Assembly (NCBI RefSeq): GCF_900120175.1
Contig: NZ_FQLF01000002.1
Coordinates: 2,046,001-2,110,000 of the forward strand
From: Oceanicoccus sp. KOV_DT_Chl
GTDB lineage: Bacteria > Pseudomonadota > Gammaproteobacteria > Pseudomonadales > Dasaniaceae
Length of the DNA: 64,000 nt
Reading direction: 5' to 3'
Shown here piece by piece: positions 34,849-44,721 of the stretch. Under the pieces are notes generated by a model, which was not told the origin of the DNA, did no database searches, and saw nothing but the letters and a program-made list of their open reading frames with translations. Made by a program: the position numbers and the translations under genes. How positions within the stretch are numbered: position 1 is the first letter of the stretch; each line of letters opens with the position of its first letter.

Positions 34849-35643
34849 CTATCTAACGATTTCAGATGCGTGCACTAATTGCACTTGCTGCTGCTGGAGT
34901 TTAGGTAAGGCTTTTTCCAGGAAGCTTAAGGTTTCCGGGTAAGGGTGGCCAATAGCTACCGCTTGGCCCTGGAGCTTGGCTAGCTTGATTAGGCGGGAAA
35001 ACTGTTCAGCAATGGCGGCGCCTCGGCGATCATTGTCTAGAAAGACATCCCGGCGCAAGTGGGGAATATTATGAGCTTTGGCGCGGGATTCTGCCACCGT
35101 ACGCGGCGTGGTGCGGCTATCGAGAAAATAGAGCTGTTGCTCCTTCAGTTCTTGCATCAACCAGTCCATGGGTTGTTGTAATTGGGTCAATAAGCTTCCC
35201 ATGTGGTTATTCACCCCGCGGATATGGGGGATAGAGGCGAGATCTTGTTGCAGCGTTAGTAGAAATTGTTGTTGCTGCATCGCCGCTGTCAGTGTTCCCG
35301 GGCCTGTGGCGTAGCTATTGAGATTGCTCATAGGCAAATGAAGCAATATCTCTTTTTGCTGCTGATGTGCATGGTCGGCAAGGGTTGCAGCATATTTACT
35401 GTAAGGAAGAAAAGCGTAATTGATAGGGCCTGGTAGAGCGATAGCGCGCTGCCCCAGCTCCAGACTGTTACCCATATCATCAATGATTATTACTATTCGT
35501 GCGGTGCTGGGTTGAGTTTCAAGGCTAGCAGCCGGATGGCTGGCCATAAAAGCAATTACCACGATCATCATCGCGGGTAATTGCCGGCAAGTACTTAGGT
35601 ATATAGCTCGCAGTTTGGAGCTAAGGTGAATAGTTAGGCCCAC
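34849..35643 (-). CDS. yibQ: Divergent polysaccharide deacetylase, YibQ-like
   Basis: This 264-aa protein has a hydrophobic N-terminal segment (about residues 20-40, PAMMIVVIAFMASHPAAS) that is a probable signal peptide or anchor, so the rest is periplasmic. The deacetylase-like core has IIIDDMGNS, LLHLPMS, NNHMGSLL, FLDSRTTPR and DVFLDND. These keep the metal-binding Asp and His of the divergent-polysaccharide-deacetylase family (DUF610). The order gpmI-envC-ctpA-yibQ follows the enterobacterial envC-yibQ arrangement. Substrate is unknown. A link to cell-wall metabolism is inferred from context. Confidence 0.88.
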   Translation of the reverse strand: MGLTIHLSSKLRAIYLSTCRQLPAMMIVVIAFMASHPAASLETQPSTARIVIIIDDMGNSLELGQRAIALPGPINYAFLPYSKYAATLADHAHQQQKEILLHLPMSNLNSYATGPGTLTAAMQQQQFLLTLQQDLASIPHIRGVNNHMGSLLTQLQQPMDWLMQELKEQQLYFLDSRTTPRTVAESRAKAHNIPHLRRDVFLDNDRRGAAIAEQFSRLIKLAKLQGQAVAIGHPYPETLSFLEKALPKLQQQQVQLVHASEIVR

Positions 35644-35660
35644 AATGACAATACTGTTAG

Positions 35661-37025
35661 TTAGAGTGTTTCAGGTTTTGCTGTTACTGGATTCATCACC
35701 TGCGTTTTATTGTGGCTAAGTATATGTAGGCCTTTTAGCAGCGTCAGGGCTTCGTATAGCTGATTGTCAGTGTTGAAAAGCGAAGGCTTGATGTTTTCCT
35801 CTCTGCTTTTGCTGTTACTTTCGTCACCATCGCCATTGCTTAAATGGCCTTGCAGATCGGCTTCGGTAATGCGGCCACGGGATTTAATGGTTTCTACTTT
35901 GGCGCGCTCAATAATAATGTCTGGAATGATGCCCTGCGCTTGAATAGATCGGCCATTAGGGGTGAAATAGCGGGCGGTAGTTAATTTGATAGCGTGTTTC
36001 TCTGATAGCGGCACTACCGTTTGTACTGAGCCTTTTCCAAAGCTATCGGTGCCCATGATTACCGCACGGCGATGATCCTGCAGGGCGCCAGCTACGATTT
36101 CTGACGCTGAAGCTGAACCACCATTGATCAATACCACCACGGGAATACCTTTAGACATATCATTGGGTGTGGCTGAATATTCCGAATGCGCATCATTCAA
36201 GCGACCCTCGGTATAAACGATCAGGCCTTCCTCCAGTAAGCTGTCTGCTACTTCAACAGAAGCTTGCAAGATACCACCAGGGTTGTTGCGCAGGTCTAAT
36301 ACCAGACCTTTCATGGTACTGTTTTTGTTCTGAAGTTTGGCTAAGGCGGTGCGGAACTCTTCACCGGTTTTGCTTTGAAACTGTGCAATACGGATGTAGC
36401 CAAAGCCTGCTTCCAGCGTTTTGCTGCGCACACTAACGACCTTAATGGTGTCGCGGGTAATAGTGACATCGAAGGGTTGGTTGACCCCTTCGCGAATGAT
36501 GGTTAGCTCGATATCACTGCCTTTTTTACCGCGCATCAGATTAACGGCATCGTTCAGCGACAACCCCTTAACGGGTTTATCATCCAGTTGAATGATTAAG
36601 TCACCACTCTCAATGCCCGCTTTTTCTGCGGGGGTGCCGTCGATGGGAGAAATAACTTTAACAAAGCCATTCTCCATCCCGACTTCCAGGCCAAGGCCGC
36701 CGAATTCGCCAGAAGTGCTGACTTGTAGATCATCAAAAGATTTGGCGTCGAGATAGGTGGAGTGAGGGTCCAGACCTGTGAGCATGCCGCGAATAGCATT
36801 CTCAAGCAGGGTTTTGTCGTCAATTTCTTCTACATAGCTGATACGAATATGGTTGAACACATCAGCAAAGGTGCGCAATTCGTCTAACGGTAGGCGCCCC
36901 ATTTCTTGTTGATTTTCGGTTTCTTCCGCATCGTCAGATTGCTGGGCAACACTAAGCAGGCTGGAGCTGCCTAAAATCAAGCCTAAAGTGATAGGCAATA
37001 AGAGTTGTTTGATCGATAAAGTCAT
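35661..37025 (-). CDS. ctpA: C-terminal processing peptidase, S41 family
   Basis: This 454-aa periplasmic serine protease has an N-terminal signal peptide (about residues 1-27, cleavage near SVAQQ), a PDZ domain (about 90-180, GGLGLEVGMENGFVKVISP, SGDLIIQLDDKPVKG) and the S41 catalytic region. Nucleophile Ser lies in GGSASASEIVAGAL and the general-base Lys in GKGSVQTVVPL. The C-terminal tail is polar. It follows envC on the same strand; in Pseudomonas CtpA-type proteases control levels of peptidoglycan hydrolases, consistent with this context. Confidence 0.94.
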   Translation of the reverse strand: MTLSIKQLLLPITLGLILGSSSLLSVAQQSDDAEETENQQEMGRLPLDELRTFADVFNHIRISYVEEIDDKTLLENAIRGMLTGLDPHSTYLDAKSFDDLQVSTSGEFGGLGLEVGMENGFVKVISPIDGTPAEKAGIESGDLIIQLDDKPVKGLSLNDAVNLMRGKKGSDIELTIIREGVNQPFDVTITRDTIKVVSVRSKTLEAGFGYIRIAQFQSKTGEEFRTALAKLQNKNSTMKGLVLDLRNNPGGILQASVEVADSLLEEGLIVYTEGRLNDAHSEYSATPNDMSKGIPVVVLINGGSASASEIVAGALQDHRRAVIMGTDSFGKGSVQTVVPLSEKHAIKLTTARYFTPNGRSIQAQGIIPDIIIERAKVETIKSRGRITEADLQGHLSNGDGDESNSKSREENIKPSLFNTDNQLYEALTLLKGLHILSHNKTQVMNPVTAKPETL

Positions 37026-37159
37026 TGCGTGTGCCTGACGGCTCCCTTGCTAATTAGGTGTCACTAGGTGAACGTAATTTTTCGATTGTACCCTGCTTTC
37101 AGAGGTGGTGTTAGGGGTAAAAGTTGCGCTAGTTACGAGATTTAGCCGAAAGATAGCAC

Positions 37160-38332
37160 TTAGCCACGTTTGCACCACAGCGCCGGGTTGGTGGGTTTGC
37201 CTTGATGGCGGATTTCAAAATAGAGTCCTGCTTGCCGTTGACCGCCACTATTACCGACAGTGGCAATGACATCACCGGGGTTCACCCAGTCGCCGGTCTC
37301 TTTTAGCAGGCTTTGGTTGTGTGCATATAAACTCATATAGCCATCGCCGTGATCGATAATCACCAGTAAACCTGAGCCCCTGAGCCAATCCGCAAACACG
37401 ACCCGGCCATGGTGAATCGCTTTGACAATGCTGCCTTCATTACCAGGGATAGATATGCCCTGCCACTGCAGATTGGTGCCATTGCGTAGGCGGCCAAAAC
37501 GGTTGCTGGGTTTTCCGGCAACGGGCCAAGGCAAGCGACCTTTTAAGCTATGAAACGGTTGGTACTCACTGGGAATACTGATATTGGCCAGAGTTTGTTC
37601 CACTGCGGCTAATAGTTTTTCCAGCTCGCTGCGATCCTTATTCATTTGACTCAGTCGCTGGTCATTATTTTTGATCGCAGAATTAATTTTAGCGAGATTA
37701 TTTTCTCGTTCTTTTTTACTTGTTAGCAAAGCCGTATGGGCAGAGCTTAGCTGGTTCTTGGCCTGATTCAGGCTGTTGGTTTTTTCAATAATCCGCGGCT
37801 CAATAGTATTAATTTCACTGATAATGCCGATGTAATTATCAATTTGCTCCGAGCGCGCCTGATTAAAATAGTTGTAGTAAGTCAGGGCGCGGCTGATTTT
37901 GTCAGGCTGTTCTTGATTCAGCAGAACTTTGATTTTCTTCTGTTGGCCCACTTGGTAGGCCGCGACTATTTGCTGACCGATAAATTTTTGCTGTTCAGCT
38001 TTCGCGCTATTCAGTGATTTGCGTTTTTGCTGGAGTTTTGCCAGTTCGTTTTGCTCTTGTTGCAGTTGCTGTTGAATGTTGCGGATATTTTTTTGCACTT
38101 TGCCAATATCCACCTCAGCTTTTTGCAGTGAAGTTTGCAGATCTGATCGTTCGCTCTTAAAGCCGCTAAGCATGGCGCGCAGCTGCTTCATTTTGCCATC
38201 TAACAGTTTTATTTGCTGGCGGGTTTGGTTTTCTTTGTCGGTTTGAGCATGGGTGGTGTTGACTGCCAACAGGAGCAAGCCAATGAACAATATTCCAAGG
38301 CGGAATTGATGTGTGAATAATGACTTGCTCAT
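37160..38332 (-). CDS. envC: Murein hydrolase activator EnvC
   Basis: This is a periplasmic division protein that activates amidases. A signal peptide (FRLGILFIGLLLLAVNTTHA) precedes a long coiled coil (about residues 30-245, rich in Gln, Lys and Glu) and a C-terminal LytM/M23 domain (about 280-390). In the LytM domain the active HxH is replaced (LYFEIRHQ) as in EnvC, so it should activate rather than cleave. The start at 38332 gives 390 aa; a second ATG at 38344 adds four residues. It lies between gpmI and ctpA. Confidence 0.93.
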   Translation of the reverse strand: MSKSLFTHQFRLGILFIGLLLLAVNTTHAQTDKENQTRQQIKLLDGKMKQLRAMLSGFKSERSDLQTSLQKAEVDIGKVQKNIRNIQQQLQQEQNELAKLQQKRKSLNSAKAEQQKFIGQQIVAAYQVGQQKKIKVLLNQEQPDKISRALTYYNYFNQARSEQIDNYIGIISEINTIEPRIIEKTNSLNQAKNQLSSAHTALLTSKKERENNLAKINSAIKNNDQRLSQMNKDRSELEKLLAAVEQTLANISIPSEYQPFHSLKGRLPWPVAGKPSNRFGRLRNGTNLQWQGISIPGNEGSIVKAIHHGRVVFADWLRGSGLLVIIDHGDGYMSLYAHNQSLLKETGDWVNPGDVIATVGNSGGQRQAGLYFEIRHQGKPTNPALWCKRG

Positions 38333-38386
38333 TGGGCTGACCATACGGCTGTTGCAGGGCGATCTAAATAATAAAAACAGTGTAGC

Positions 38387-39943
38387 TTATTTTATCGTTA
38401 ATAAAGATTGCCCGGTCATTTCTACCGGTTGTTGCAATTGCATCAAGGCCAGCATGGTGGGCGCAACATCGGCCAGTTTGCCACCACTAGCTTGCATATC
38501 AACTTGTTTATCACCTACATAAATAAAGGGAACTAGTTCGGTTGTATGCTGGGTGTGGGCCTGACCAGAATCATAATCCAGCATCTGTTCACAATTGCCA
38601 TGATCAGCTGTTATCAGGCAGTCGCCGCCCACTTCCAATACCGCTTCCGTTACCTGGCGAACACTGTTATCGATAGCTTCAGCAGCTTTAACCGCAGCGG
38701 CAAAAATACCGGTGTGGCCGACCATGTCACCGTTGGCGTAGTTGCAGATAATAGTGTCGTACTTGCCGCTTTTAATCGCGGCGACCAGTTTTTCTGTGAC
38801 TAATGGCGCACTCATTTCCGGTTGTAAATCATAAGTGGCGACATCGGGCGAAGGTATTAATTCACGGTCTTCGCCCTGGTAAAGCTCCTCGCGGCCGCCA
38901 CTAAAGAAAAAGGTTACGTGCGCATATTTTTCAGTTTCGGCGATGCGCAGTTGGGTTTTACCCATCTGCGCCATTAATTCACCAAAACTATTGCTGAGGC
39001 TTTCGGGAGGGAATGCGCAAGGAGCATCAATATTGCCGGCATATTCCGTTGTGCAGACAAAGCTGGCGAGCTTGGGAGTAACGCTGCGCTGAAAACCATC
39101 GAAGCTTTTATCTACAAAGGCGCGGGTAATTTCCCGAGCGCGGTCGGCGCGAAAGTTCATAAAAATAACGGAGTCACCATCAGCAATGGTCGCCGCCGTT
39201 TGGCCGCCTGCTTGGATAATAGTGGGGCTGACAAACTCATCGTTTTCATCGCGCTGATAGGCTGCAGCGAGGCCATCGACGGCATTGTCAGCATGGTATT
39301 CCGCTTTGCCAGCAGTCAGCATGTCATAGGCTATTTGTACGCGATCCCAGCGATTGTCCCGGTCCATGGCGTAATAGCGACCAACCAGCGAGGCAATACG
39401 TCCACAGCCGAGTTCAGTAAATTGTCGGCTAAGTGTTTCCAAAGAATGTTGGGCGCTACGAGGTGGGGTGTCGCGGCCGTCGAGGAAGGCGTGAACATAA
39501 ACCTGCCTGGCGCCGCGTTCGGCAGCCATTTTTACCATCGCGTAGATATGATTTTCATGGCAGTGGACACCGCCGGCAGACAGCAGACCAAACAAATGTA
39601 CGGCTTTATTATTGGCTATGGCCTTGTCGATAGCATCGAGGTAAACCGGGTTGGTAAAAAAGTCGCCGTCGGCAATAGCTTTGTCGATGCGGCTGATACT
39701 TTGATAGACAATGCGGCCAGCACCTAGGCTCATATGACCGACTTCGGAATTACCCATCTGCCCTTCGGGTAAGCCGACATTCATGCCTGAGCTGGAAATC
39801 AACGTTTTTGGCGCTTGCGCCCATAGCTTATCCCACGTGGGGGTGTGGGCATGGAAGATAGCGTTGTCTTCAGGCGCTTCGCGGTGGCCCCAGCCATCAA
39901 GGATTAATAAAACAACAGGTTTTTTCGCGGTGTTGATTTCCAT
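38387..39943 (-). CDS. gpmI: 2,3-bisphosphoglycerate-independent phosphoglycerate mutase
   Basis: This 518-aa manganese enzyme interconverts 3- and 2-phosphoglycerate in glycolysis and gluconeogenesis. The metal site [10 protein letters not shown], phosphoserine loop [26 protein letters not shown] and the late [11 protein letters not shown] metal ligands are all present. The length is normal. It is divergent from yibN-grxC-secB, as in E. coli. Confidence 0.97.
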   Translation of the reverse strand: MEINTAKKPVVLLILDGWGHREAPEDNAIFHAHTPTWDKLWAQAPKTLISSSGMNVGLPEGQMGNSEVGHMSLGAGRIVYQSISRIDKAIADGDFFTNPVYLDAIDKAIANNKAVHLFGLLSAGGVHCHENHIYAMVKMAAERGARQVYVHAFLDGRDTPPRSAQHSLETLSRQFTELGCGRIASLVGRYYAMDRDNRWDRVQIAYDMLTAGKAEYHADNAVDGLAAAYQRDENDEFVSPTIIQAGGQTAATIADGDSVIFMNFRADRAREITRAFVDKSFDGFQRSVTPKLASFVCTTEYAGNIDAPCAFPPESLSNSFGELMAQMGKTQLRIAETEKYAHVTFFFSGGREELYQGEDRELIPSPDVATYDLQPEMSAPLVTEKLVAAIKSGKYDTIICNYANGDMVGHTGIFAAAVKAAEAIDNSVRQVTEAVLEVGGDCLITADHGNCEQMLDYDSGQAHTQHTTELVPFIYVGDKQVDMQASGGKLADVAPTMLALMQLQQPVEMTGQSLLTIK

Positions 39944-40136
39944 AGTTCAGCTTTAATCGGTTCGAGGAGGTTAATTGAAAGGCGCAATTCTAGCGGTTCC
40001 GGACCTTGTTTACCATTTCAGTCGATGCATGTGGAGATATTCACAGTGAGAATTGTGTCGGCCCCGTGTATACTTGCCGCCACATTTTTGGGCGCCCATT
40101 GTTGGGGCGCATTTGCTTAAGAGGTTGTTGTTACCA

Positions 40137-40552
40137 ATGGAGCTATTTCTCCAGTTTTTGTCCGACCAGTGGATACTGGCTACGGCCTTGATCGTGTGTG
40201 TTACTTTATTATTTCGACATGAGTCAGCAAAGGGGGGCCTACGCTATCAACTCAAGAGCTCATTAATAAAGTCAATCGGGAGCAGGCTATCGTAGTTGAT
40301 TTGCGTGATAGCAAGGAATTTGATCAAGGGCATATTGTTGATGCACTGCATATTCCTCATGCCAAGTTAGCTGATCGTATCAATGAGCTGGAGGCAAAAA
40401 AATCCCAGCCTGTAGTGTTGGTGTGCAAAATTGGTCAACATTCAGGCGCTGCCGGTAAACAATTAAAAGCAGCAGGATTTGAGCACGTATTTCGTCTCAA
40501 TGGCGGCATGATGGAGTGGTCTAGTCAGCAGTTGCCGCTGGTGACTAAGTAG
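40137..40552 (+). pseudogene. yibN: Membrane-anchored rhodanese-like protein YibN, frameshifted as sequenced
   Basis: An N-terminal membrane helix (FLSDQWILATALIVCVTLLF) is followed by a rhodanese domain (VVDLRDSKEFDQGHIVDALH) with active-site Cys in VLVCKIGQHSGAAG. The frame breaks in a run of six G at 40232-40237. A seventh G joins HESAKGG to PTLSTQELINKVNREQAI, giving 138 aa, close to the E. coli YibN length. It lies upstream of grxC and secB, as in E. coli. Sequencing loss of a G is the likely cause. Confidence 0.87.
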
Positions 40553-40616
40553 CACATAAATATTAACCGTAGCTGTTCCGGGCGACGGTGTATTCAGGTT
40601 TGGAAAACGATTTATC

Positions 40617-40871
40617 ATGGCAGCAGATATTTTTTTATATACCACCCAATTTTGCCCATTTTGTGTTCAGGCCAAGCGCTTATTGGACGCAAAAGGTGCG
40701 CAATACCGGGAAATCTCAGTGGATGGTAATTCCCAGTTGCGCACTGAGATGATGGATAAAAGTGGTCGGCATACGGTGCCACAGATATGGATTGGCGGCA
40801 CCCATGTAGGGGGGTGCGATGATTTATGGGCTTTGGAGCGGTCCGGCAAGCTTGATGGTTTGTTGGCCTAG
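40617..40871 (+). CDS. grxC: Glutaredoxin 3
   Basis: This 84-aa cytoplasmic thiol-disulfide oxidoreductase uses glutathione. The active site is CPFC (residues 13-16; CPYC in E. coli). TVPQIWIGGTHVGGCDD contains the cis-Pro and the glutathione-binding GG. It lies between yibN and secB, a conserved order. Confidence 0.96.
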   Translation: MAADIFLYTTQFCPFCVQAKRLLDAKGAQYREISVDGNSQLRTEMMDKSGRHTVPQIWIGGTHVGGCDDLWALERSGKLDGLLA

Positions 40872-40902
40872 CAACGATTTAACTTTAGATAGAGGATAAA
40901 AC

Positions 40903-41385
40903 ATGGCTGAGAATGAACAGGCACAGGCGCCACAACAGCAATTTGCAGTGCAGCGTATTTATATAAAAGATTCATCGTTTGAGTCACCCATGGGTGCGGC
41001 AGTTTTTGGCAAGCAGTGGCAGCCTAACATCAACGTTGAGATGAATAATGCCGTCAATAAAGTCGGTGAAGATACCTATGAAGCCGTTTTGACGTTTACG
41101 GTTACTGCCAAATTGGGTGAGGAGACAGCGGCGCTGATAGAAGTACAGCAGGCCGGTCTGTTTTTGGCTAAGGGTATTGAAGGTGAGCAATTACGTCAGG
41201 CCTTGAGTATTTTAGCGCCTAATCTATTGTTTCCGTATGTACGGGAAGCGATTGATAGCATGAGTGTGAAGGGCGGTTTCCCTGCGATAGCATTGCAGCC
41301 GGTTAATTTTGAAGCTATTTATCGCCAGCAAGTGGCGCAGCAGGCGGCTCAGCAAGCAACACCTGCAGACGCAGAAGCTCACTAA
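40903..41385 (+). CDS. secB: Protein-export chaperone SecB
   Basis: This 160-aa tetrameric chaperone keeps secretory preproteins unfolded and delivers them to SecA. QFAVQRIYIKDSSFESP and LLFPYVREAIDSMSVKGGFP are hallmarks. The C-terminus is Ala/Gln-rich and acidic. It starts 31 bp after grxC on the same strand. GC-rich convergent hairpin follows. Confidence 0.97.
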   Translation: MAENEQAQAPQQQFAVQRIYIKDSSFESPMGAAVFGKQWQPNINVEMNNAVNKVGEDTYEAVLTFTVTAKLGEETAALIEVQQAGLFLAKGIEGEQLRQALSILAPNLLFPYVREAIDSMSVKGGFPAIALQPVNFEAIYRQQVAQQAAQQATPADAEAH

Positions 41386-41398
41386 GCGTTTTACTTTG

Positions 41399-41423
41399 GC
41401 CGCCTGAGAGTTTTTCGGGCGGC
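41399..41423. terminator. Hairpin between convergent secB and trmL
   Basis: GCCGCC (41399-41404) pairs with GGCGGC (41418-41423), with a 13-nt loop containing TTTTT. It probably separates the two converging transcripts; T-tract is poor on both sides. Confidence 0.45.
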
Positions 41424-41434
41424 TGTAAGTCGTG

Positions 41435-41899
41435 TTATTTCCCGCCAATAAAATCTAATTGCCGCCAGGCCTCATAGACAAAAATTGCGACGCTGTTAGA
41501 TAAGTTCAAACTGCGGCTTTGGGGCTGCATGGGTAGTCGCAACCGTTGTTCCGCTGGGAGTGAATCCAGTATTTGTTCGGGTAGGCCGCGAGTTTCAGGG
41601 CCAAACAGCAGTGCATCATTGGGCTGAAAGTCGGCCTGGGTATAACTTCTGGAGCTTTTGGTCGTGCAGGCGAAAAGCCTATTGGGTTGCACTTGAGCCA
41701 TGAACTGCTCCAATGACGGATGGGTTGTAACCGCTGCCCATTCAGAGTAATCCAGTCCGGCGCGACGCAATTTCTTATCATTCATATCAAACCCCAGTGG
41801 CTCAATAAGATGGAGCTTAAACCCGGTATTGGCGCAAAGCCGAATAATGTTGCCTGTATTGGGCGGAATTTCGGGCTGGTAGAGAACAATATGAAGCAT
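41435..41899 (-). CDS. trmL: tRNA (cytidine/uridine-34-2'-O)-methyltransferase TrmL
   Basis: This 154-aa SPOUT-knot methyltransferase modifies the wobble base of certain leucine tRNAs. [21 protein letters not shown] at the N-terminus, [11 protein letters not shown] in the SAM knot and [15 protein letters not shown] at the C-terminus are characteristic. The length is normal. It converges on secB. Confidence 0.95.
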   Translation of the reverse strand: MLHIVLYQPEIPPNTGNIIRLCANTGFKLHLIEPLGFDMNDKKLRRAGLDYSEWAAVTTHPSLEQFMAQVQPNRLFACTTKSSRSYTQADFQPNDALLFGPETRGLPEQILDSLPAEQRLRLPMQPQSRSLNLSNSVAIFVYEAWRQLDFIGGK

Positions 41900-42132
41900 A
41901 ATTTGGCTAATTTCCTATACTGAATTTTTCTATTCTAATCTTTAAAATAGACCAGCGCTCTTAAAAAAAGCAGCTATAATTTGTTAACAAAAGCAAATAC
42001 TTACAAAAACATTCTCATAATTAGATGAAGTTTTTGGCGCAACTGGAGTTAAGCTTGGGGTTGCGAGTCCAAAAATTTTTCAGATGCAGTAATCATAGCG
42101 GCAGTATCAGCCGGTTAATTTAGGCCGGTGTA

Positions 42133-42155
42133 GAGGAGGGGCGCAAGCGCCAATG
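42133..42155 (+). promoter_or_regulatory. Ribosome site of mshI with an intervening hairpin
   Basis: A strong GGAGG (42135-42139) lies 13 nt before ATG 42153, too far for normal use. The gap holds GGCGC-AA-GCGCC (42140-42151). Folding it would bring GGAGG close to the start codon. Confidence 0.5.
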
Positions 42156-43094
42156 GCTATATCCATTCCCTGGTTTAAGCAATCCAAAACACGTTCGGGT
42201 CGTGTTGGCCTGTCATTTGGGCCTGACGGCATAGGGATTGCTGCAGTCAATTCTTACGGCGCAGTAGTGTTCTGCCAGTTCATTGACCAGTTAGGTGAAA
42301 CCGCAGAGTTGTTAGCCGAGGTGATCGAACAGCAAGGTTGGCAGAAGATGCCCTGTAGTTTGGTGTTACACCCGGTCTATTATCAACTGTTATTAGCCGA
42401 GTGCCCGGCTGTTGCTAGTGATGAAATGTCTGCGGCTGTGCGCTGGAAAGTGAAAGACTTATTAGATTTTCCGCTTGCTGATGCCGCCATTGAATACTTT
42501 TTGTTGCCCGAAGATGCCTACCGTGGTCGCCAAAAAATGCTTTACGCCGCCGCTTTACGTAAGGCGGCACTGCAAAGTCTGGTACAGCCAGTAGAAGAAA
42601 GCGATTTGATAGTGGATTGTGTCGAGATAGCTGAGCTGGCGCTGCACAATATCGTATCCCGGTTACCTCGTGAAGGCGGCGGCATCGCTTTACTTCAGCT
42701 GCATGCGGGAGAAGGGTTTATCAATTTGGTAGAGAATGGTGCAATTTACTTGACTCGTCGTCTTGATATTGGCTTGGATGGCTTCAATGCCGAGCGTGAT
42801 AACACGCGGTTTTTTGATTCTTTGTTTTTAGAGGTGCAGCGCTCGCTGGATTATTACGAGAGCCAATTGGGCAAAGGTATTATTACTCGTTTATTTTATT
42901 CCCCGGCTTTGGATGAAACTGTTGCGATTGGCGATTTTTTGTCGATGCAGTTAGGTTTGAATGTAGCTGCACTGGATTTGTCAGGTTTAGAAATACTGAC
43001 AGCCGAGGTCGGTTTGGATAACCGCTGTGTGAGTGCAGTGGGTGCTGCGCTAGGCCCGTTTAATGCGCAGGAGGCGACTCGTGCAGCATCTTAA
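42153..43094 (+). CDS. mshI: MSHA biogenesis protein MshI (PilM-like)
   Basis: This 313-aa cytoplasmic protein of actin-like PilM type starts the pilus operon. Hallmarks include GRVGLSFGPDGIGIAAV and a middle RWKVKDLLDFPLADAAIEYF. In type IV pilus systems PilM binds the N-terminus of PilN and links to the ATPases. It overlaps the next gene by 14 bp. Upstream lies a 253-bp region that should contain the operon promoter; I do not see a clear sigma-54 element there. Confidence 0.9.
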   Translation: MAISIPWFKQSKTRSGRVGLSFGPDGIGIAAVNSYGAVVFCQFIDQLGETAELLAEVIEQQGWQKMPCSLVLHPVYYQLLLAECPAVASDEMSAAVRWKVKDLLDFPLADAAIEYFLLPEDAYRGRQKMLYAAALRKAALQSLVQPVEESDLIVDCVEIAELALHNIVSRLPREGGGIALLQLHAGEGFINLVENGAIYLTRRLDIGLDGFNAERDNTRFFDSLFLEVQRSLDYYESQLGKGIITRLFYSPALDETVAIGDFLSMQLGLNVAALDLSGLEILTAEVGLDNRCVSAVGAALGPFNAQEATRAAS

Positions 43095-43692
43095 TTTTTA
43101 TTCACAGCTTGATCGGGCTGTTGAGCCGGCGTTATCGGCACGCCAACAAGTGTGGTTGTTAGCCGCGTTGGTGGTGGTGATGTTAGTGAGTTATGTTGCA
43201 CTAGCTGTTTCGAGTAACGGGCTGCAAAATGAACGCGAGCAATTGCAGCGTCAACAAGCATCGATTGCAGATACTCTGACTGTGCTGCAGGCGCGAAAGG
43301 CCAAATTAGAGCGTGAAAGTAAAGTGGATGGTGAAATCGCATTGCTGCAAAGTGATATTCAGTTTCGTCGTGAATTACTCGCCAATATTGATCCTAATAG
43401 TGCGGTGCTGGAAAAAGGTTTTGCCGATCATTTGTCAGGTTTGGGTCGGCAGCATATAGATGGCATGTGGTTCACTGAGATTCAGTTGCACAATGGTGGT
43501 CGGCAGTTGGCTTTGCTAGGGCAGACAAAAGCGCCGGAGCTGGTGCCAAGATATATCCAAAAACTTGCTCATGAAAGCGTGTTTTCTGGACATGAATTTA
43601 GAGTATTCCGATTAAAAGTGCCCAAGCAGCAAAAACATTTATTGGAGTTTGAATTACGCGCTTTGACAGAAAGCTCCGAGCGATCAGAGTAA
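43081..43692 (+). CDS. PilN-like MSHA biogenesis protein (MshI2)
   Basis: This 203-aa bitopic inner-membrane protein has a short cytoplasmic part (QHLNFYSQLDR), one membrane helix (VWLLAALVVVMLVSYVALAV), a coiled coil (LQNEREQLQRQQASIADTL) and a periplasmic fold. This is the PilN plan. I chose GTG 43081 because AGGAGG lies 6 nt before it. An ATG at 43063 lies in frame but without a ribosome site. It overlaps mshI by 14 bp, so translation is coupled. Confidence 0.85.
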   Translation: MQHLNFYSQLDRAVEPALSARQQVWLLAALVVVMLVSYVALAVSSNGLQNEREQLQRQQASIADTLTVLQARKAKLERESKVDGEIALLQSDIQFRRELLANIDPNSAVLEKGFADHLSGLGRQHIDGMWFTEIQLHNGGRQLALLGQTKAPELVPRYIQKLAHESVFSGHEFRVFRLKVPKQQKHLLEFELRALTESSERSE

Positions 43693-43697
43693 AAAAA

Positions 43698-44411
43698 ATG
43701 GTAGAAACAACTAAAGATTGGCGGCAGATGCTCACTGAGTGGCAGCAAAAGGTCGATGCGCTTACGCAGAGGGAGAGAATATTACTATTTGCTACCGCAG
43801 TAGTGGTTGTCTTCATGGGGTTGCAAATTCTACTATTGGATCCGGTAATGAAGGATCGCAAACAGCTACAAAATGATATTCGTAATTTTCAGCAACAAAT
43901 TCAATTGCAATCTTCAGAGCAGCAAATATTAGAGGCGCAGCTAGCAGTTGGCGTGGACCGTAATAAAATAAAACAACGTGATCAGTTACAGATAGAAATC
44001 AACAAGCTCAATGCACAAATTCAAGAGTCGGTAGTGGCGATGATTCCGCCAAAGCTGATGCCGGAGGTGTTGGAGCAGCTATTAACAGAAAGCAAAAGTT
44101 TAAAATTATTAAGTTTGGAGAATAAACCTGTTGTAGCAGTATTAAATCAACCAGTAGGCGAGAAAAATTCTCAGCAAGACAACGCTGTGGGCGCAACAAA
44201 AACTAACCAGCAAGCGCTATACAATCATAGTTTTGTGCTGCAGTTAAGCGGAAATTATAAGGATGCTATACGCTATTTCGAGCGATTGTCGCAATTGCCC
44301 TGGCGCTTTCACTGGGATAATTTAAGCTATAAGGTAGAGTCTTATCCTAACGCAATTATCACTTTGGAAGTGCATACCGTGAGTATGGCTGAGGAGTGGA
44401 TAGGTGTTTAG
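43698..44411 (+). CDS. mshJ: MSHA biogenesis protein MshJ (PilO-like)
   Basis: This 237-aa protein has one membrane helix (about residues 28-48, ILLFATAVVVVFMGLQILLL), then a periplasmic coiled coil (about 60-110) and a ferredoxin-like domain (about 145-235). It is the PilO-type partner of the PilN-like protein and aligns the pilus machine in the periplasm. It overlaps mshK by 8 bp. Confidence 0.88.
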   Translation: MVETTKDWRQMLTEWQQKVDALTQRERILLFATAVVVVFMGLQILLLDPVMKDRKQLQNDIRNFQQQIQLQSSEQQILEAQLAVGVDRNKIKQRDQLQIEINKLNAQIQESVVAMIPPKLMPEVLEQLLTESKSLKLLSLENKPVVAVLNQPVGEKNSQQDNAVGATKTNQQALYNHSFVLQLSGNYKDAIRYFERLSQLPWRFHWDNLSYKVESYPNAIITLEVHTVSMAEEWIGV

Positions 44412-44721
44412 ACTATCAATACATTTTTTGTTGGTTTCATCACTAACGTACATCATGCCTGGCGCCGTGTTGGCATTTGATGATCCAACCATGCCTGCAA
44501 GCTTCGTCCAGTCCAGTAGTCCAAAGCGATTAACCTTAGAAAGTATTTTATACAGTGATACAAGAAAAGTGGCGACGATAAGTGGTCAGGTCTTGGCTGA
44601 AGGTGACAGCATCGACGGTAAAAAAATTCTTTATATTGGTAGAGACAGTGTGCGATTAGCAGATGATGCTAAAGAGCTCACTTTAACTCTCAAGCGCTCA
44701 TCCATTAGGCAGGTAAAATAA
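44404..44721 (+). CDS. mshK: MSHA biogenesis protein MshK (PilP-like)
   Basis: This 105-aa small protein begins at GTG 44404 with a signal peptide (FLLVSSLTYIMPGAVLAF). The mature part (LTLESILYSDTRKVATISG, QVLAEGDSIDGKKILYIG) resembles the PilP/GspC homology region that contacts the secretin. It overlaps mshJ and mshL at either end. Confidence 0.85.
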   Translation: MFRLSIHFLLVSSLTYIMPGAVLAFDDPTMPASFVQSSSPKRLTLESILYSDTRKVATISGQVLAEGDSIDGKKILYIGRDSVRLADDAKELTLTLKRSSIRQVK

